DNA of 64,000 nucleotides from Saccharibacillus endophyticus. Lineage in GTDB: Bacteria; Bacillota; Bacilli; Paenibacillales; Paenibacillaceae. Below the pieces are notes generated by a model. It saw nothing but the letters and a program-made list of their open reading frames with translations. It was not told the DNA's origin and searched no databases. The stretch is from positions 682,001 to 746,000 of the forward strand of contig NZ_JAAZWE010000003.1 in NCBI RefSeq assembly GCF_013185185.1. Direction: 5' to 3'. A program made the translations under genes and the position numbers. Each line of letters opens with the position of its first letter. Position 1 is the stretch's first letter. Shown piece by piece: positions 1-9,300 of the stretch.

Positions 1-193
1 TGGCCACGCCTTGAACCTCTTCGATATTGGACAGGCCCAGTTTGGCCATGTTCGGCATGTTCAGGCCGCCCATTTCGCGGGCGATATGGCCGAAGGTGTC
101 GACTCCGAAATCATCGAACTCCGCGGCATCCGGCGCTTCGCCGATTCCGACCGAGTCCATCACGATCAAGTGGATACGTTTGAATGTAGACAT
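1..193 (-). CDS. deoB: Phosphopentomutase, N-terminal part (runs off window)
   Basis: Only the first 64 codons lie in the window. The translation begins [20 protein letters not shown], the metal-binding N-terminus (D-S-V-G-x-G-E) of the alkaline-phosphatase-like phosphopentomutases, followed by a stretch with DTFGHIA that is also typical. The enzyme interconverts (deoxy)ribose 1-phosphate and 5-phosphate, feeding DeoC. The start is fixed by a strong GAAAGGAG site just upstream (about 203-211). It is the last visible gene of the minus-strand deo cluster, 62 bases after nupC, so probably co-transcribed with it. Confidence 0.93.
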   Translation of the reverse strand, partial: MSTFKRIHLIVMDSVGIGEAPDAAEFDDFGVDTFGHIAREMGGLNMPNMAKLGLSNIEEVQGVA

Positions 194-255
194 GGTTCAT
201 GCTCCTTTCAGATCAGAAAATCCTATTCTACACCTTTTTTCTGGCTTTTTCACGA

Positions 256-1446
256 TTAAATGAACAGTCCGACGATGATGGCCGACAGCATGCTGACCAG
301 GGTCGCGCCGTACAGCAATTTCAGGCCGAAGCGGGCGACGACGTTGCCTTGCTTTTCGTTCAGGCCTTTCACCGCGCCGGCGATGATGCCGATCGAGGAG
401 AAGTTGGCGAACGAGACGAGGAAGACGGACACGATGCCGATTGTGCGGTCGCTAAGCGATCCTGCATCGATCAGCGTTTTCAAGTTAACCATTGCCGCAA
501 ATTCGTTCGTCATCAGCTTGGTTGCCATGATTCCGCCTGCCGCAACGGCTTCATTCCAAGGAATCCCCATAATGAAAGCGAACGGCGAGAAGACGTAACC
601 GAGCATTTCTTGGAAAGAGATGCCGAAGATCTCGGCGAAGATGCCGTTCAGCATGGCGATCAAGGCGACGAAACCGATCAACATGGCAGCGACGATGATC
701 GCGACTTTAAAGCCGTCCATGATGTATTCGCCGAGCATTTCGAAGAACGATTGTTTTTCTTCTTCTTGCACTTCCAGTATATCTTCTTCCGGCTCGACTT
801 TATAAGGATTGATAATGGAAGCGATAATGAATCCGCCGAACAGGTTGAGAACAAGCGCGGTAACGACGTACTGCGGCGGAATCAACTGCATGTAAGCGCC
901 GACGATCGACATCGATACCGTGGACATGGCGGATGCGCAAAGCGTGTACAGGCGATGCTTCGGAAGCAGGCCGATCTGTTTTTTTACGGAAATGAACACT
1001 TCGGATTGACCGAGAACGGCCGAAGCGACCGCATTGTAGGATTCCAATTTGCCCATTCCGTTGATCTTGCTCAGCACGAGTCCGATATAACGGATCACGA
1101 ACGGCAGGATGCGCGTGTATTGAAGGATACCGATCAACGCGGAGATGAACACGATCGGCATCAGCACGCCCAGGAAGAAGACGGATTGCCCTTCTACGAT
1201 CATGATGTTGCCGAAAACGAAATTAATTCCTTCCGCGGCGTAGCCGAGAAGGGTGTTGAACGTTTTGGAAAATCCGCCGATCAACGTCGTGCCGAGCACG
1301 GTATTAAGCAGCAAAAACGCCAGCAGCGCTTGAAGCACGACCATAATAATTAACGGACGGTAACGAATCTTTTTTCGACCGTTACTGGCAATAAAAGCAA
1401 GGCCGAACACGACGGCCAGTCCGAGCAAAGCAATCAAAATATTCAT
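256..1446 (-). CDS. nupC: Nucleoside transporter, CNT/NupC family
   Basis: The 396-residue product is an integral membrane protein with roughly ten hydrophobic segments, the length of Bacillus NupC. Family signatures are visible: GQSEVFI near residue 147, the [16 protein letters not shown] stretch near 175-185 and a long C-terminal membrane core with NEFAA. Members import nucleosides with H+ or Na+. The start has AGGAGAT nine bases upstream. It sits between cdd (279-base gap) and deoB (62-base gap), and its gap to cdd carries a candidate catabolite-repression site, so it may have its own promoter. A specific substrate cannot be read from sequence. Confidence 0.93.
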   Translation of the reverse strand: MNILIALLGLAVVFGLAFIASNGRKKIRYRPLIIMVVLQALLAFLLLNTVLGTTLIGGFSKTFNTLLGYAAEGINFVFGNIMIVEGQSVFFLGVLMPIVFISALIGILQYTRILPFVIRYIGLVLSKINGMGKLESYNAVASAVLGQSEVFISVKKQIGLLPKHRLYTLCASAMSTVSMSIVGAYMQLIPPQYVVTALVLNLFGGFIIASIINPYKVEPEEDILEVQEEEKQSFFEMLGEYIMDGFKVAIIVAAMLIGFVALIAMLNGIFAEIFGISFQEMLGYVFSPFAFIMGIPWNEAVAAGGIMATKLMTNEFAAMVNLKTLIDAGSLSDRTIGIVSVFLVSFANFSSIGIIAGAVKGLNEKQGNVVARFGLKLLYGATLVSMLSAIIVGLFI

Positions 1447-1610
1447 GGGCGAAAATCTCCTGGAAGGTATTTTTTGGGCTGTCCGGCAATGCCGGTTTGT
1501 TCAAAAGCTTACAAAATCCTGACATCGGGCATCGAGAAAGGGAGCGAAAGGCGCAATGCGACTCTATGCCTCTCTCCCTATTTTCAACGAATGCCTTGAT
1601 TTGAATCATG

Positions 1611-1624
1611 TTGAAGCGTTTACA
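1611..1624 (-). promoter_or_regulatory. Candidate cre (CcpA) site upstream of nupC
   Basis: On the minus strand TGTAAACGCTTCAA matches the catabolite-responsive consensus TGWAANCGNTNWCA at 12 of 14 positions, with the central CG and the left arm intact. It lies about 165 bases upstream of the nupC start. CcpA control of deoxynucleoside uptake is known from Bacillus subtilis; here it is inferred. Confidence 0.4.
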
Positions 1625-1725
1625 AAAATAGACCGTTAAGATATCGGTTTTCACGATTGCGCCGGACAGGTCTGTTTCGGCATCGCTGCCGTCGACAGAC
1701 GCATCCGTGCATCCGTAAATCCGAT

Positions 1726-2136
1726 TTACTTCGACTTATCCATGTCTTTCGCCTGAAAGTAACCGGGAAGCAGCGTAGCCATCGTCCATTCCTCGGTGTT
1801 GCCGTGAAGGTTGGTCAGATAGATGCGCGTGTTCTCGTCGGCAAACTCGGCAATGACCTGGCGGCAGGCACCGCACGGAGATACCGGGCCTTCCGTGTCG
1901 GCGACGACCGCGATCGCTTCGATCCGGCGCACGCCTTCGGAAGCGGCCTTGAAGATCGCGGTGCGTTCCGCGCAGTTGGTTAAGCCGAACGAAGCATTTT
2001 CGATATTGCAGCCGGAATAGATCTTGCCGTCGGCAAGCAGCGCGGCTCCGACTTCGAAATGCGAATACGGAACGTAAGCGGAACCGCGGGCTTCGATCGC
2101 GGCTGCGATCAATTGCTCTTGCATAGGGTGACTCAT
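1726..2136 (-). CDS. cdd: Cytidine deaminase
   Basis: This 136-residue protein deaminates cytidine and deoxycytidine to the uridine forms. The zinc site and catalytic glutamate are visible: CAERTAIFKA (C and the proton-shuttling E, about residues 56-65) and PCGACRQ (about 92-98) supplying the other two zinc cysteines. Length equals that of homotetrameric Bacillus Cdd. AGGAGG precedes the start by about eight bases. It follows deoC by 61 bases, so the two are very likely one transcript: deamination and then cleavage of salvaged deoxynucleosides. Confidence 0.97.
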   Translation of the reverse strand: MSHPMQEQLIAAAIEARGSAYVPYSHFEVGAALLADGKIYSGCNIENASFGLTNCAERTAIFKAASEGVRRIEAIAVVADTEGPVSPCGACRQVIAEFADENTRIYLTNLHGNTEEWTMATLLPGYFQAKDMDKSK

Positions 2137-2197
2137 GGGAAGGCCTCCTGGAATCCGGAATGGGTTAGTATCTTGTCAAGGCTAAAGGCATCAGTGA

Positions 2198-2863
2198 TCA
2201 GTACGAAGAGTCGGATTTTTCGCCTTGCATGATCTTCACGCCGGAGCTTGCGCCGATGCGCGTCGCGCCGGCTTCGATCATTTTTTCCATGTCTTCGCGG
2301 CTGCGTACGCCGCCGGAAGCTTTGACGCCGATATCCGGGCCGACCGTTTTGCGCATGAGCGCTACGTCTTCGGCTGTCGCGCCGCCCGTGGAGAAGCCGG
2401 TAGACGTTTTCACGAAATCGGCGCCCGCGCGAACGGAAATTTCGGAAGCCAGCACTTTCTCGTCGTCGGTCAGCAGGCAAGTTTCGATAATGACTTTGAC
2501 CAGCGCTTTGCCTGCGGCTGCTTCGACAACAGCGCGAACGTCGCGTTCGACAAGCTCGACATTGCCGCTTTTCAGCGCGCCGATGTTCAGCACCATGTCG
2601 ATCTCTTGAGCGCCTTTTTCGATAGCGTCGACAGTTTCGAAAGCTTTGGTTTCCGGCGTGGATGCCCCCAGCGGGAAGCCGATTACGGTGCAGACTTTCA
2701 CTTCGGTGCCCGCCAGGCGTTCAGCCGCAAAAGCAACCCAGGTCGGATTGACGCAGACGGAAGCAAATACGTAGGTTTTTGCTTCTTCGATCAGCTTGGC
2801 GACCTCGGCTTCCGTCGCGTCGGCACGCAGCAGGGTATGGTCGATCATGGATGCAAGATTCAT
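2198..2863 (-). CDS. deoC: Deoxyribose-phosphate aldolase
   Basis: The 221-residue product is a class I aldolase that splits 2-deoxyribose 5-phosphate into acetaldehyde and glyceraldehyde 3-phosphate. It begins [12 protein letters not shown]; the Schiff-base lysine lies in [10 protein letters not shown] (about residues 150-160) and a second lysine region is [12 protein letters not shown]. The open frame extends upstream, but this start has GAAGGAGAG eight to ten bases before it and gives the normal family length. It heads the deoC-cdd part of the cluster and is preceded by a promoter with long inverted repeats. Confidence 0.97.
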   Translation of the reverse strand: MNLASMIDHTLLRADATEAEVAKLIEEAKTYVFASVCVNPTWVAFAAERLAGTEVKVCTVIGFPLGASTPETKAFETVDAIEKGAQEIDMVLNIGALKSGNVELVERDVRAVVEAAAGKALVKVIIETCLLTDDEKVLASEISVRAGADFVKTSTGFSTGGATAEDVALMRKTVGPDIGVKASGGVRSREDMEKMIEAGATRIGASSGVKIMQGEKSDSSY

Positions 2864-2897
2864 CTTGGATCTCTCCTTCGAGTGTGGAATTACCCCT

Positions 2898-2950
2898 ATC
2901 ATAACATTAACGTGAACAAATGCAAAATGCTTATTGAAAATTTGTTCACG
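2898..2950 (-). promoter_or_regulatory. deoC promoter with DeoR-like operator repeats
   Basis: On the minus strand a -35-like TTTGCA (2921-2926) is followed 17 bases later by TATGAT (2898-2903), 35 bases upstream of the deoC start. An 11-base inverted repeat, CGTGAACAAAT at 2911-2921 and ATTTGTTCACG at 2940-2950, overlaps the spacer and the upstream flank. Bacillus DeoR binds a palindrome of the ATTGAACAAAATTT type in the same place, and a deoR gene lies nearby, so this is a good operator candidate. Confidence 0.65.
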
Positions 2951-3012
2951 CTTATTGAACGCATGCTGCTCCTCCGGCGGCTTGCCGATAGGTCTCCGAT
3001 AATCAACAGCGC

Positions 3013-3076
3013 AAAAAGCCCGCTTTCGGCCGGTTCTCCTAAAAGGACGAACAGTGAAAACGGGCGAAAGCGGGCT
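3013..3076 (-). terminator. Terminator-like hairpin after the TIM-barrel gene
   Basis: On the minus strand AGCCCGCTTTCG and CGAAAGCGGGCT form a perfect 12-pair stem closing a 36-base loop, followed by TTTTTG. It lies 95 bases after the stop of the gene at 3170-4168 and just before the deoC promoter, separating the two units. The loop is long for a canonical terminator. Confidence 0.6.
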
Positions 3077-3169
3077 GAATCCTGACCGCTCCGGTCGGCA
3101 CAGAGACCCGCATAGATCTTCGGTTCGGCTGCGTTCGAAGTTCGACAATATGTCCCGACGCGGCTTTTT

Positions 3170-4168
3170 CTATTTTTTGCGTCCTGCGTTTTTTTGCGCG
3201 GCTGCCGGGTCCGTTTTAACCGACTTGACGGCCGCGCCGGTTTTCGAAGACGAAGAAGCGCGGGAGGGCTTTCCGTTCGTCGCCGTGCTTTTTTCCTGCA
3301 TCTTTTTCCATCCCGCATAATCATGTACGGCAAATCCCGCGAAAGCAGGGCTGCTGCCGACTTTTTGACGAACGGCTTCAAGCTGGCTGTTTAAAAATTC
3401 GGCTCCTTCTTCATAGAAAGTAACCTGGGGCGTTTCGGCCGAAGGGTTCGTTTCCACGGCGATCCGCAGCGGTTTGCCCAGCTTTTCCGCTTCGGCAAGC
3501 TCGTTTTTCGCGACTTCGGCGATCTGTTCCGCGGAATCGCGGTACGCCATGATCGTTACGCCGTCGAAGCGGTCGATCATCCAGGCGCTGAGCATCCCTT
3601 TTTCGCCGGGCATCCGATGTTCGTCGAACCAGAAGGGCATATCGGCCTCCGCTCGCAGTCCCAACCGCTTCGCGCCTTCGAGCAGCGTATCGGTCGATGT
3701 TTTCCACGTTGTCAGCAAAGCATTCCGGCCGGTTTCCCATTCGGGAAGCAGATAAGGTTCGACATCGACATGAATGCCGGAAAACTTTTCGTCGGTACCG
3801 GCCGAAGACTGATAGGCGGTCAACCAGCTCAGGAAAGCTTGCGGCAAACCGCGGTCCGTCGCCCAGCGCGGAGCGCCGTCCAGAGCGTAAATCCGAATGT
3901 TTTGCGCAGACGCTCGGCGGATGAACGCGGCGTAATCCGCTTTGTCCATTTCGGCGTCGATCTGTACATAGAGCGTCGAAACGTCGTTCGAAGCCGCGAA
4001 TTGCAGCAGATCGTCGGATGAAGTCCGCAGCAGCCAAGGGTTCCAGACCCAGGTCGAGAAGCCGTCCTGCTCGCGGGCCTCGGCAGTCGACGTTCCGAAG
4101 GAGCCGGCAGTCCAGGCAACCAACAGGCATAAAACAAGGCAGCGGGAAAACGTGGAGCGTGTATTCAT
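3170..4168 (-). CDS. Exported TIM-barrel protein, glycosidase-like, unknown substrate
   Basis: The 332-residue product has a signal peptide (CLVLCLLVAWTAGSFG, cleavage after about residue 30) and a globular region that reads as a TIM barrel: WVWNPW near 40, LYVQIDAEM near 66, IHVDVEPYLLPEW near 132-145, ITIMAYRD near 205 and VAVETN-like strands near 240. The acidic residues in HVDVEP and the MAYRD strand are placed as in glycoside-hydrolase-type barrels. The last 45 residues are Ser/Thr/Lys-rich and probably disordered. AAAGGTGA lies nine bases before the start. It stands between deoR and deoC, with its own terminator; a link to nucleoside use is not evident. Confidence 0.6.
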   Translation of the reverse strand: MNTRSTFSRCLVLCLLVAWTAGSFGTSTAEAREQDGFSTWVWNPWLLRTSSDDLLQFAASNDVSTLYVQIDAEMDKADYAAFIRRASAQNIRIYALDGAPRWATDRGLPQAFLSWLTAYQSSAGTDEKFSGIHVDVEPYLLPEWETGRNALLTTWKTSTDTLLEGAKRLGLRAEADMPFWFDEHRMPGEKGMLSAWMIDRFDGVTIMAYRDSAEQIAEVAKNELAEAEKLGKPLRIAVETNPSAETPQVTFYEEGAEFLNSQLEAVRQKVGSSPAFAGFAVHDYAGWKKMQEKSTATNGKPSRASSSSKTGAAVKSVKTDPAAAQKNAGRKK

Positions 4169-4412
4169 GATGTTTCTTCACCTTTCGATTCATCCGCAAA
4201 TCAGGTCCGGAATCGGCAACCCGGCTGCCATGACCGCCCGGAGAACGGTTTTAGGCCCGCGGCTTTGCGTCTCTCGCCTTTCGACGGATTTGCCCTGCGC
4301 AGGATAAGAAATAATGAACGAGTGCCTTTAACGTACAGGCATTCGTTCAAGGGGTGCGGATTTTGTCGCTTTTCACCGCACATCTTTTGTATCGGCGGGC
4401 GGGCAGGCAAAC

Positions 4413-5363
4413 TTAATCCGCAAGCAGGGCAAGCGCCGTAAACTGGTCCGTCACCAAAGTATTGGCATAACGTCCGGCCAGCGCCGCGCGAATCGAACGA
4501 ATTTTGCGCGGCCCCCCCGCTACGAGGATCGAACGCTCCTTGCGGCGCAGCTCGGACAGATCGATTCCGACCGTACGCGCATTGATCTCTTCGCTGCATA
4601 TGTTGCCGTTGTCGTCGAAGAAGCGGGAACAGATATCGCCTGCGCCGGCCTTCTGGAGACTGTGCCGCTGCGGCTCATCAAAATAACCGAGCCGGAACAG
4701 CAGCGCGTCCTCCTCGACGGTGCCGACGGTGAAAACCGCGACGTTGGCCTGACGGCCCAGTTCGATGATGCGCTGAATATGACGATCTTCCTCGACCATC
4801 CTTTTCAACTCTACGCTATCGAAAATGACCGGAAGCGGAAGATAGCGCGCGACGGTACCGAAAGCTTCCGCAAACAAATTTGCCGTCTCGGCAGCGTAAG
4901 TAGGCACCTGCGAATGGCTGACTCCGCCTTTGAGCTGCACGATTTCGACGCCGCGTACCGGTTTGTGCCGCAGCCCGAGCGCAAGCGCATGCATCGTCGT
5001 TCCCCATGTAATGCCGATAATATCCCCGTCTTGAATCGTTTCGTCCAAATATTCGGCGGCCTCAGCGGCTACGCGCGATCGAATCTCCCGGTAGTCGTTC
5101 AAGGGAGAATAGCAGACGCGTGCCGTTTGCAGACCGAATTTGCGGGTCAGTTCCGTTGCGAGCGCGTCCAAATCTTCAAGCGGATCGGCAATGGTGATGC
5201 GGACGAATCCGTTCTCTTTGGCATGTTGAAGCAAACGCGAGACGGTCGGGCGCGAGACGCCGAGCCTGACCGCGATATCTTGTTGACTGTAGTCGGACAG
5301 ATAGTAAAGCCTTGCAGCTTCAATGCTGAGGCGCTGCCTGTCCAGGTCGATTTTATCCGTCAT
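4413..5363 (-). CDS. deoR: SorC/DeoR-family transcriptional regulator of the deo genes
   Basis: The 316-residue protein has an N-terminal helix-turn-helix (YSQQDIAVRLGVSRPTVSRL, about 22-42) and a SorC-type sugar-phosphate-binding domain (IGITWGTTM near 118, QLKGG near 140, GGPRKIRSIRAAL near 285). Size and architecture match Bacillus subtilis DeoR (313 residues), which responds to deoxyribose 5-phosphate. The longer open frame is rejected because ATG at 5363 fits the family N-terminus; its ribosome site is weak (GAGGGAACG). Identification as DeoR rests mainly on the deoC/cdd/nupC/deoB context. Confidence 0.85.
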   Translation of the reverse strand: MTDKIDLDRQRLSIEAARLYYLSDYSQQDIAVRLGVSRPTVSRLLQHAKENGFVRITIADPLEDLDALATELTRKFGLQTARVCYSPLNDYREIRSRVAAEAAEYLDETIQDGDIIGITWGTTMHALALGLRHKPVRGVEIVQLKGGVSHSQVPTYAAETANLFAEAFGTVARYLPLPVIFDSVELKRMVEEDRHIQRIIELGRQANVAVFTVGTVEEDALLFRLGYFDEPQRHSLQKAGAGDICSRFFDDNGNICSEEINARTVGIDLSELRRKERSILVAGGPRKIRSIRAALAGRYANTLVTDQFTALALLAD

Positions 5364-5433
5364 GATCGTTCCCTCGATTTTTTTAGGTTCATTATACGTG
5401 TCTGCCGCATGCTTTGCACGGAAGAAAGAAAGC

Positions 5434-5447
5434 CACACTAAAGTGTG
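5434..5447. promoter_or_regulatory. Small palindrome upstream of deoR
   Basis: CACACTAAAGTGTG is a near-perfect 14-base palindrome 71 bases upstream of the deoR start, in the divergent gap to the phosphopantetheinyl transferase gene. It could be an operator for either gene. No clear -35/-10 pair was assigned around it. Confidence 0.3.
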
Positions 5448-5630
5448 AATCAAAAAAATGGGACTTAAGGATGAAATGAGACTTTTTTCTTAAAAGTATT
5501 TCATTTTTCACCGAATGTTCCGATATTCTTTGTGTGAGTTTTTTTGGTATCATAGGGAGAAAGAACGAATTTAGCAGGTTTTTCATCATACTCTCGTCGC
5601 ATACTCAAATATTCGGAAGGAGCCTGGCCC

Positions 5631-6392
5631 ATCGACGTCTTTGCAGTTTTCCTTGATCCGTTTCCTAAGCAAAAGGATTGGTCCGGCCTGATTTCCGCCT
5701 TTCATCCTGCGGAGCAGGCGCGTATTTCGCGTTTTGCACGTGAAGAGGACCGATTGCGCAAGGCAGCTTCGCATATGCTGCTGGCGATCGCGCTTGGAGA
5801 AAAGTTGGGCGCGGGCTACCGCGAGTTGATTTTTCGGCGCGGAGATTACGGCAAGCCGTATCTCGAGCGCGATCAAGCACCTAGGTTCAACGTGTCAGCC
5901 TCAGGTGCTCTTGTCGTATGCGCAATTGCTCGGACCGAGATCGGAATCGACGTCGAGCGCGTTGCGCCTCTTGAAACGTCGGCGATGCGTTTGCTGCTTG
6001 GACATGCGGAGTCCGCAGGACAAGCCTATTCTTCCGAGGAAGAGGAGCTTGATGTTTTTTATGAGCGTTGGACGATGTTGGAGAGCTGGTTGAAAGCGGA
6101 GGGGACAGGCTTGCACGATGAGTATCCGCTTGCGGCATTTGCCCCGAAGTCTATCGCGCCTAAACGCTTTCGCACGGAGGCCCGGCAGCCGGGAATGATT
6201 CCTTGGATTCTGACGTCGTTGAACGTTGCACCATCCGTGCCCGAGCATTATGCGCTGGCCGTTTGTCGAAGACCGGAAGAAGATTGGGCGGAAGAAGTCT
6301 TGTTGCTTGACGGGATGGAGCTGGCAAAGCGATTTCGAAAGTTGTTATCACGAGATGCACGATACGCGGAAGGGGAAAATAATAAGCGATGA
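5631..6392 (+). CDS. 4'-phosphopantetheinyl transferase, Sfp type (apparent AUC start)
   Basis: The product (253 residues from 5631) would load the carrier domains of the adjacent peptide synthetase with the CoA-derived arm. Motifs: FNVSASG (86-92), GIDVE (105-109, magnesium ligands D107 and E109) and WTMLESWLK (147-155). Read from the AUC codon at 5631 these fall at exactly the residue numbers of Bacillus Sfp, and the codon sits nine bases after GGAAGGAG. No ATG, GTG or TTG exists in frame until TTG 5754, which would delete 41 residues of the N-lobe. Two normally conserved residues differ: H90 is Ala and K150 is Leu. About 30 residues longer than Sfp at the C-terminus. Stop overlaps the NRPS start (ATGA). 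Confidence 0.85.
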   Translation: MDVFAVFLDPFPKQKDWSGLISAFHPAEQARISRFAREEDRLRKAASHMLLAIALGEKLGAGYRELIFRRGDYGKPYLERDQAPRFNVSASGALVVCAIARTEIGIDVERVAPLETSAMRLLLGHAESAGQAYSSEEEELDVFYERWTMLESWLKAEGTGLHDEYPLAAFAPKSIAPKRFRTEARQPGMIPWILTSLNVAPSVPEHYALAVCRRPEEDWAEEVLLLDGMELAKRFRKLLSRDARYAEGENNKR

Positions 6393-9300
6393 ATGCCCAG
6401 TTGAAGAATCATTCAGAAACCCGATGGCTGGAGAGATTGCAGGCTGTAGAGGAGAAGACGTTTTTGTCGGGCGAGACCGAGCCTGCTTCGAGCGAAATCG
6501 GACAGGTTGAGCGCGAGCTGCTTGCGCTTGATCCGTTTCTTTTACGCGGCGGAACTGCCCATGCTGCATGGGCCATTTTGCTTCAACGTTATTTGCGGAG
6601 TGAGGAGCAGTCATTTGCCGTTTATTCGTCGGATACGGGCGAGATGTTCCCTTTGTTGGTAAAAGGAAGCCGGGAAGATACATTCCGTATGCGTCTGGAG
6701 GCTGCGGCAGAGCTTCTGGGATCGACGGATTTGACATTGAAGCCAGAATATTTTGCGGAATTGTATGCTTCGGGTGCTGTGGATCGGCCTTACAATACGG
6801 GGATCGGATTCGATCTTCGCATCGGTGCCGAGCAAGCATTGGAGTCTTCGGACTGCGATCTATTCATCGTATTTTCCGGAACCGATTCGATTCATGCCCG
6901 CGCGGCTTTCCGAAAATCCGTGTTCGGCGAAACATTCGTGGAGAACGTGCTGGCGCATCTGCACGGAATTCTGGTTCGGATGACGGCGGCGCCGGACTCG
7001 CGGATCGGGGAAGAGGACCTGCTTGGCGAGCAGGAGCGGGAAGCTCTGTTGAACCTATGGAGCGGGAAACAGCATTCAATTGCAGCCGGTCGGCCGATTC
7101 ACCGCATGATCAAGGAGCGTGCGGCACTTGTGCCGAACCTTGATGCGGTCGTTTACGAAGGCGGATCGCTGAGCTACGCGGAGTTGGATCAACGCTCGGA
7201 CGTACTGGCTGCCGAATTGCGTCAAGCGGGGCTTGGAGACGGACAGATTGCCGGAATCATGGCGCGTCCGTCGGCAGAGATGATCCTGTCTGTCCTGGCC
7301 GTACTGAAGACCGGCGCTGCATATCTGCCGATCGATCCGGAATATCCGCAAGAACGCGTACGCTTTATGCTGGAAGACAGCGGAGCGGGACTGCTGCTGC
7401 TTACGCCGGGGCTTGACGCGCCGGGAAGTTACGCAGGCACCGCTTGGCGTATCGATAACGATCGGGATTGGGCAGTTCAGGTCGAAGAAACAACGTTCGG
7501 CGCATCGGATTCCGCTGCTTATGTCATCTATACATCAGGTTCCACAGGCACGCCCAAAGGCGTCGTGATCGAACATCGGTCGCTGATTAATTTGGCGGAA
7601 TGGCATATCGAGCATTTTCGTATCGATTCCACAGACCGCACCGTCAAATATGCAGGCTTCGGGTTCGATGCTTCGGTCTGGGAGATTTTCCCTTACCTGC
7701 TGTCCGGCGCTTCTATTTATATGATTCCGGAAGACCTGCGCCTTGACCCGTCCGGCTTGAATCAGCATTTTAATGAAAAAGGAATCACGATCGCTTTTCT
7801 TCCGACGCAGCTTTGCGAACAATTCATGGAATACGACAACGAATCGCTCCGTGTTTTGCTGACGGGCGGAGACAAACTGAAAACCTTCCGTGCGCGTTCA
7901 TACGAACTGCACAACTGCTACGGCCCGACCGAGAATACGATTGTGACCAGCTCGCATCTCGTAACCGAGATGGAAGGCAATATTCCGATCGGCAAGCCGG
8001 TTCGGGGTTCGCAAATCATGATTTTGGATGCTTACGGGCACTTGCAGCCGGTTGGCGTGGCCGGCGAACTTTGCGTGGCCGGCGACGGATTGGCTCGCGG
8101 TTATCTGAATCGTCCCGAACTGACTGCGGAGAAGTTCGTCCCGCATCCGTACGCGCAAGGTGAGCGCATGTACCGCACAGGCGATCTGGCGCGTTGGAAG
8201 AGTGACGGCACGATCGAATTCCTCGGCCGATTGGATCATCAAGTGAAAATCCGCGGCTTCCGTATCGAGATCGGCGAGATCGAACAGAGGATTCTGGAAA
8301 GCGAAGGCGTGCGCGATTGCGTCGTCGTTGCGTTGAAAGACGCTTCGGGCGACGCGTATCTGTGCGCCTACGTCGAATCTGATTCGGAGCGAAGCCATGC
8401 CGAGTGGAGCGACGAACTTGCGCTTACGCTGCCCGATTATATGGTTCCGGCTCATTTTGTCGCGCTGGATAAACTACCGGTCAATGCCAACGGCAAAATT
8501 GATCGCCGCGCGCTGCCGGAACCTCAGGTTCGTGAAGGCGCGGCTTATGAATCGCCACTGGGCGAAACCGAAGAGCGATTGCACGCGTTATGGAGCGAGA
8601 TCCTCGGGCATGATCGTTTTGGCGTGCTGGATCGGTTCTTCGATATCGGGGGTCACTCTCTTCAGGCGGCGGTATTGCGTGCGCAGATCGAACGTCGTTT
8701 TGGAGCAAAGCTGTCGATCCGCGAACTGTTTGAATACACGACCGTTCGTACGCAAGCCGCGGAGATTGCGCAGCGTGCCGGCGAAGCAAGTCTATCGTCC
8801 ATGGAGCTTCCGTCGATTTCAGCCGCGCTGCCGGCCGAGCATTACCCGACTTATCCGGCTCAAGCGCGTCTGTTCCTGATCGAGCAGATGGAAGGATCGG
8901 ATACGGCCTATAATGCGCCTGTGCTGCTTCGCATCGAAGGTAAGCTGGATGTGCGGCGTCTTGAATACTCCCTGCAGGAACTCGTCCGTCGGCACGAAGC
9001 GCTGCGCACGACTTTCGAACTTCGCGGAGAGCGGATTGTCCAGCATGTCCACGCGCAGGCGGAGCTTCGTCTGGCCGTATCGCGCGCCGGGGAACAGAAT
9101 ATCCGCGCCATGATGGATGCGTTCGTGCGCCCGTTTGACCTGAGTCGCGCGCCGTTGATGAGAGCCGGCCTTGTATCTTGCGAAAACGACCTGCACTTCA
9201 TCATGCTCGACTTTCACCATATCGCGGTTGACGGCGTGTCGATGCATGTCTTTTTTGAAGAGTGGTCGATGCTGTATCGCGGCGAAACGCCGGAACTGCC

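Noticed and set aside
199-1353. 384-codon plus-strand frame over nupC
   Set aside because: It is antisense to the transporter; its product is full of Asp, His and Arg, typical of reversed membrane-protein coding sequence.
2229-3085. Plus-strand frames over deoC and its promoter (for example 2225-3085)
   Set aside because: They are opposite to a secure aldolase gene and run through its promoter and a terminator.
5754-6392. TTG at 5754 as start of the phosphopantetheinyl transferase
   Set aside because: It would remove 41 residues that align with Sfp and it has no ribosome site, whereas GGAAGGAG stands before the AUC at 5631.
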